Positions 5,804-7,744 of a stretch of DNA of 7,744 bases are shown here, piece by piece. Position 1 is the first letter of the stretch, and each line of letters starts with the position of its first letter. This DNA is from Holosporales bacterium (GTDB lineage Bacteria; Pseudomonadota; Alphaproteobacteria; Caedimonadales; UBA9215). The notes under the pieces are model-generated. The model saw only the letters and a program-made list of their open reading frames with translations, ran no database searches and was not told where the DNA came from. The position numbers and the translations under genes were made by a program. Location of the stretch: the NCBI GenBank assembly GCA_003503995.1, contig DOCA01000151.1, positions 1 through 7,744 on the forward strand, given 5' to 3'.

Positions 5804-7744
5804 TTATTTTCCTTCAAGAGTAAGTTGAATTTTTTCTGCAATGGCATGGGGCGTCAATCCAAAATGCGCATAAAGATCACCAGCAGGGGCAGAGGCGCCA
5901 AAAGTATCAATGGCAAAAATATGTTGCGAGGAGGTCGCGTATTTATCCCACCCAAAGGAAGAAGCCGCTTCAATCACAAAGGTATGTTCACATCCCCCTA
6001 AGGTTTTTGAAATGTATTCCCCACTTTGTTGCTCAAAAAGCTCTCGGCACGGCATCGATACAACGCGAACATTAATATCAATAGCTTCCAAAGACTTTTG
6101 GGCCTCAAGAGCCAAAGAGACTTCCGTTCCTGTCGCTATAATGCAACTATCACAGGCCTCTGAATTTTTCGCGGCCTTCACAACATAAGCCCCATGAGCA
6201 GACATGTTTTCACCAAAACAATAAGTGTGACGAAGGGTTGGAACGCTTTGACGGGAAAGCGCCATAATAGAAGGTGTTTCTTTGGACTCTAGGGCAGCCA
6301 TCCAACATTCAGCGACTTCAACGGCATCCGCTGGACGAAACACGTTCAGATTCGGCATAGCCCTTAAAGAGGCAAGGTGTTCGATGGGCTGGTGTGTTGG
6401 TCCATCTTCTCCAAGGCCAATGGAATCGTGGGTCATGACATAAATAACCCGTTGTTTCATTAAAGCCGACAAGCGTATAGCTGGCCTAGCATAATCGGAA
6501 AATACAAGAAAAGTTCCTCCATAGGGGATAAATCCACCGTGAAGCGCAAGGCCATTCATGGCCGCAGCCATGGTGTGCTCTCGCACACCGTAGTTGATGT
6601 AGTTACCACTATAATCTGCTGGCGTAATATCAAAAGAATGGCTGGTTTTCGTATTATTGGATCCTGACAAATCAGCAGAACCACCAATGATTTCATCAAG
6701 AACATCATTTAAGACCTCTAAAACAAGGCCTGAAGATTGTCGCGTTGCCTTTTGGGGTGTTGATTTTGTGAACTCTTCAATGAGGCTAAAAACATCTGTT
6801 TTCCAATTGGCAGGGATCTCACCGCAGACCGTGGCTTTGAAATCAAAATCGCTGGCAATATAATTTTCTTGCCACTGTTTATACATTCCCTGACTACGCT
6901 CTGCTATTGCGCGCCAGTTGCTAAGAATATCCTCAGGGACTTTAAAAGCTGGAGCATCCCAGCTTAACTCTGCCCGAACAGCTTTAATTTCTTCGGTCCC
7001 TAAAGGAGCTCCGTGGGCTTTACTCGTCCCACCCTTGTTAGGAGCTCCGTAAGCAATAGTTGTGCGACAAGCAATTAAAGAAGGCTGTGTTTCTTCTTTT
7101 TTCGCTTTGGTAAGAGCTTCAAAAATAGCTTGATGATCATGGCCATCAATTTGTTGAACCTGCCATCCCGCCGCCTCAAAACGTTTTAGGGTATCTTCAC
7201 TGGACGAAAGGTCCGTCGATCCATCGATGGTAATGTGGTTATCATCAAACAAGACAATTAATTTGCCTAACTGCAAGTGGCCTGCAAGGGAAATGGCTTC
7301 ATGGGAAACACCCTCCATCAAGCAACCATCTCCAGCTACAACATAGGTGTGGTGATCAACCAACTCGTCTCCAGAACGCGCTCTTAAAATAGCTTCTCCC
7401 AAAGCCACCCCAACAGAAGTCGCAAGTCCTTGACCTAAAGGGCCTGTGGTTGTTTCAATGCCAAGCTCTGGGTGATATTCGGGATGTCCTGCGGTAAAAC
7501 TACCAAGCTGGCGAAAGTTTTTTAACTGCTCAAGGGTCATTTGTTCGTAACCCGTCAGATAATTGAGCGCATAAAGCAACATGGAGCCATGGCCTGCAGA
7601 AAGTACAAAGCGATCTCTATCAAACCATGTCGGGTCTTTAGGGTTAAACTTTAAAAAGCCAGAAAAAAGAACCGTTGCCACATCGGCCATTCCCATAGGC
7701 ATTCCGGGGTGTCCAGATTGAGCGCGTTCAACGGCATCCATGGA
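5804..7744 (-). CDS. tkt: Transketolase, missing about 15 N-terminal residues at the window edge
   Basis: Transketolase moves two-carbon ketol units between sugar phosphates in the non-oxidative pentose phosphate pathway, using thiamine diphosphate and a divalent metal. The frame is open to the window end. Met at 7741 looks internal: the codon before it is Ser, matching the family's SMDAV...SGHPGMPMGMAD, and E. coli TktA has about 15 residues ahead of this point. Numbered from that Met, 645 residues are visible. The cofactor motif runs from GDG (137-139) to DDN (166-168). Active-site histidines are at 11, 51, 86, 243 and 450. The catalytic Glu is at 388 (GVRE). The second transketolase signature GEDGPTHQP spans 444-452, and the C-terminal domain follows from about 515. 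All three domains look intact. It is the first visible gene of the operon; its promoter is outside the window. Confidence 0.97.
   Translation of the reverse strand, partial: SMDAVERAQSGHPGMPMGMADVATVLFSGFLKFNPKDPTWFDRDRFVLSAGHGSMLLYALNYLTGYEQMTLEQLKNFRQLGSFTAGHPEYHPELGIETTTGPLGQGLATSVGVALGEAILRARSGDELVDHHTYVVAGDGCLMEGVSHEAISLAGHLQLGKLIVLFDDNHITIDGSTDLSSSEDTLKRFEAAGWQVQQIDGHDHQAIFEALTKAKKEETQPSLIACRTTIAYGAPNKGGTSKAHGAPLGTEEIKAVRAELSWDAPAFKVPEDILSNWRAIAERSQGMYKQWQENYIASDFDFKATVCGEIPANWKTDVFSLIEEFTKSTPQKATRQSSGLVLEVLNDVLDEIIGGSADLSGSNNTKTSHSFDITPADYSGNYINYGVREHTMAAAMNGLALHGGFIPYGGTFLVFSDYARPAIRLSALMKQRVIYVMTHDSIGLGEDGPTHQPIEHLASLRAMPNLNVFRPADAVEVAECWMAALESKETPSIMALSRQSVPTLRHTYCFGENMSAHGAYVVKAAKNSEACDSCIIATGTEVSLALEAQKSLEAIDINVRVVSMPCRELFEQQSGEYISKTLGGCEHTFVIEAASSFGWDKYATSSQHIFAIDTFGASAPAGDLYAHFGLTPHAIAEKIQLTLEGK
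5810..5815 (-). promoter_or_regulatory. Ribosome binding site of gap, inside the transketolase gene
   Basis: On the - strand GAAGGA encodes Glu-Gly of the transketolase C-terminus and ends 7 nt before the ATG at 5802. It decides between this start and the longer frame from 5847. Stop and start are one base apart (TAATATG), so translation is probably coupled. Confidence 0.8.

Larger units (their letters stand above)
2083..7744 (-). other. Probable five-gene operon tkt-gap-DUF1467-permease-antiporter
   Basis: Five genes on the - strand are spaced by 1, 14, 5 and 2 nt, leaving no room for internal promoters or terminators between them. Each downstream gene has a purine-rich Shine-Dalgarno site; those of gap, the permease and the antiporter lie within the preceding gene. 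The operon ends against the convergent mscL with 8 bp between stop codons (2075-2082). The only dyad there is a 4-bp AGAG/CTCT stem with a 3-nt loop, so transcripts from both sides probably run past each other. The co-transcription is an inference from spacing. Confidence 0.75.

Noticed and set aside
6284..6294. Nine-base match to the mscL dyad arm (GACTCTAGG) inside transketolase
   Set aside because: Only one arm is present, it lies in coding sequence, and a match of this size by chance is plausible.
7739..7741. Transketolase starting at the ATG at 7741
   Set aside because: Family alignment puts this Met about 15 residues inside the protein, and the preceding codon is the expected Ser.

Overview
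This window holds the 3' part of one gene, one complete gene on the + strand, and a tightly packed five-gene block on the - strand. The organism is most likely an AT-leaning alphaproteobacterium. The reasons are a small membrane protein resembling the alphaproteobacterial DUF1467 family, an ETF-ubiquinone oxidoreductase of the mitochondrial/alphaproteobacterial type, adjacent transketolase and gap genes as often seen in that class, and an MscL with the longer periplasmic loop I associate with that class. An intracellular or Holosporales-like lineage would fit the base composition, but that is a guess.

Left part, + strand. The window opens inside the ETF-QO gene (2-1522), which feeds electrons from electron-transfer flavoprotein into the ubiquinone pool. 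A 129-bp intergenic stretch follows. It carries a weak palindrome at the ETF-QO stop codon, a plausible sigma70-type promoter, and a perfect 11-bp inverted repeat that begins directly after the -10 box. The mscL gene (1652-2074), a large-conductance mechanosensitive channel, follows.

Right part, - strand. Read in its own direction the order is transketolase (start beyond the window edge), type I glyceraldehyde-3-phosphate dehydrogenase, a DUF1467-like two-helix membrane protein, an APC-like LeuT-fold permease of unknown substrate, and a CPA2-type cation:proton antiporter. The gaps are 1, 14, 5 and 2 nt. Three of the four downstream Shine-Dalgarno sequences lie in the last codons of the preceding gene, and the fourth starts directly after the preceding stop codon. 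This looks like one transcript with translational coupling. It joins sugar-phosphate metabolism (tkt, gap) to three membrane proteins of uncertain role.

mscL and the antiporter gene converge with only 8 bp between their stop codons, and I see no strong terminator there. No tRNA, rRNA, CRISPR array, insertion sequence, prophage gene or obvious transferred DNA was seen. I found no clear previously undescribed system. The points most worth a second look are the dyad at the mscL promoter, the antiporter whose usual acidic ion-site pair reads Gly-Glu, and the tkt-gap operon extended by a permease/antiporter pair.
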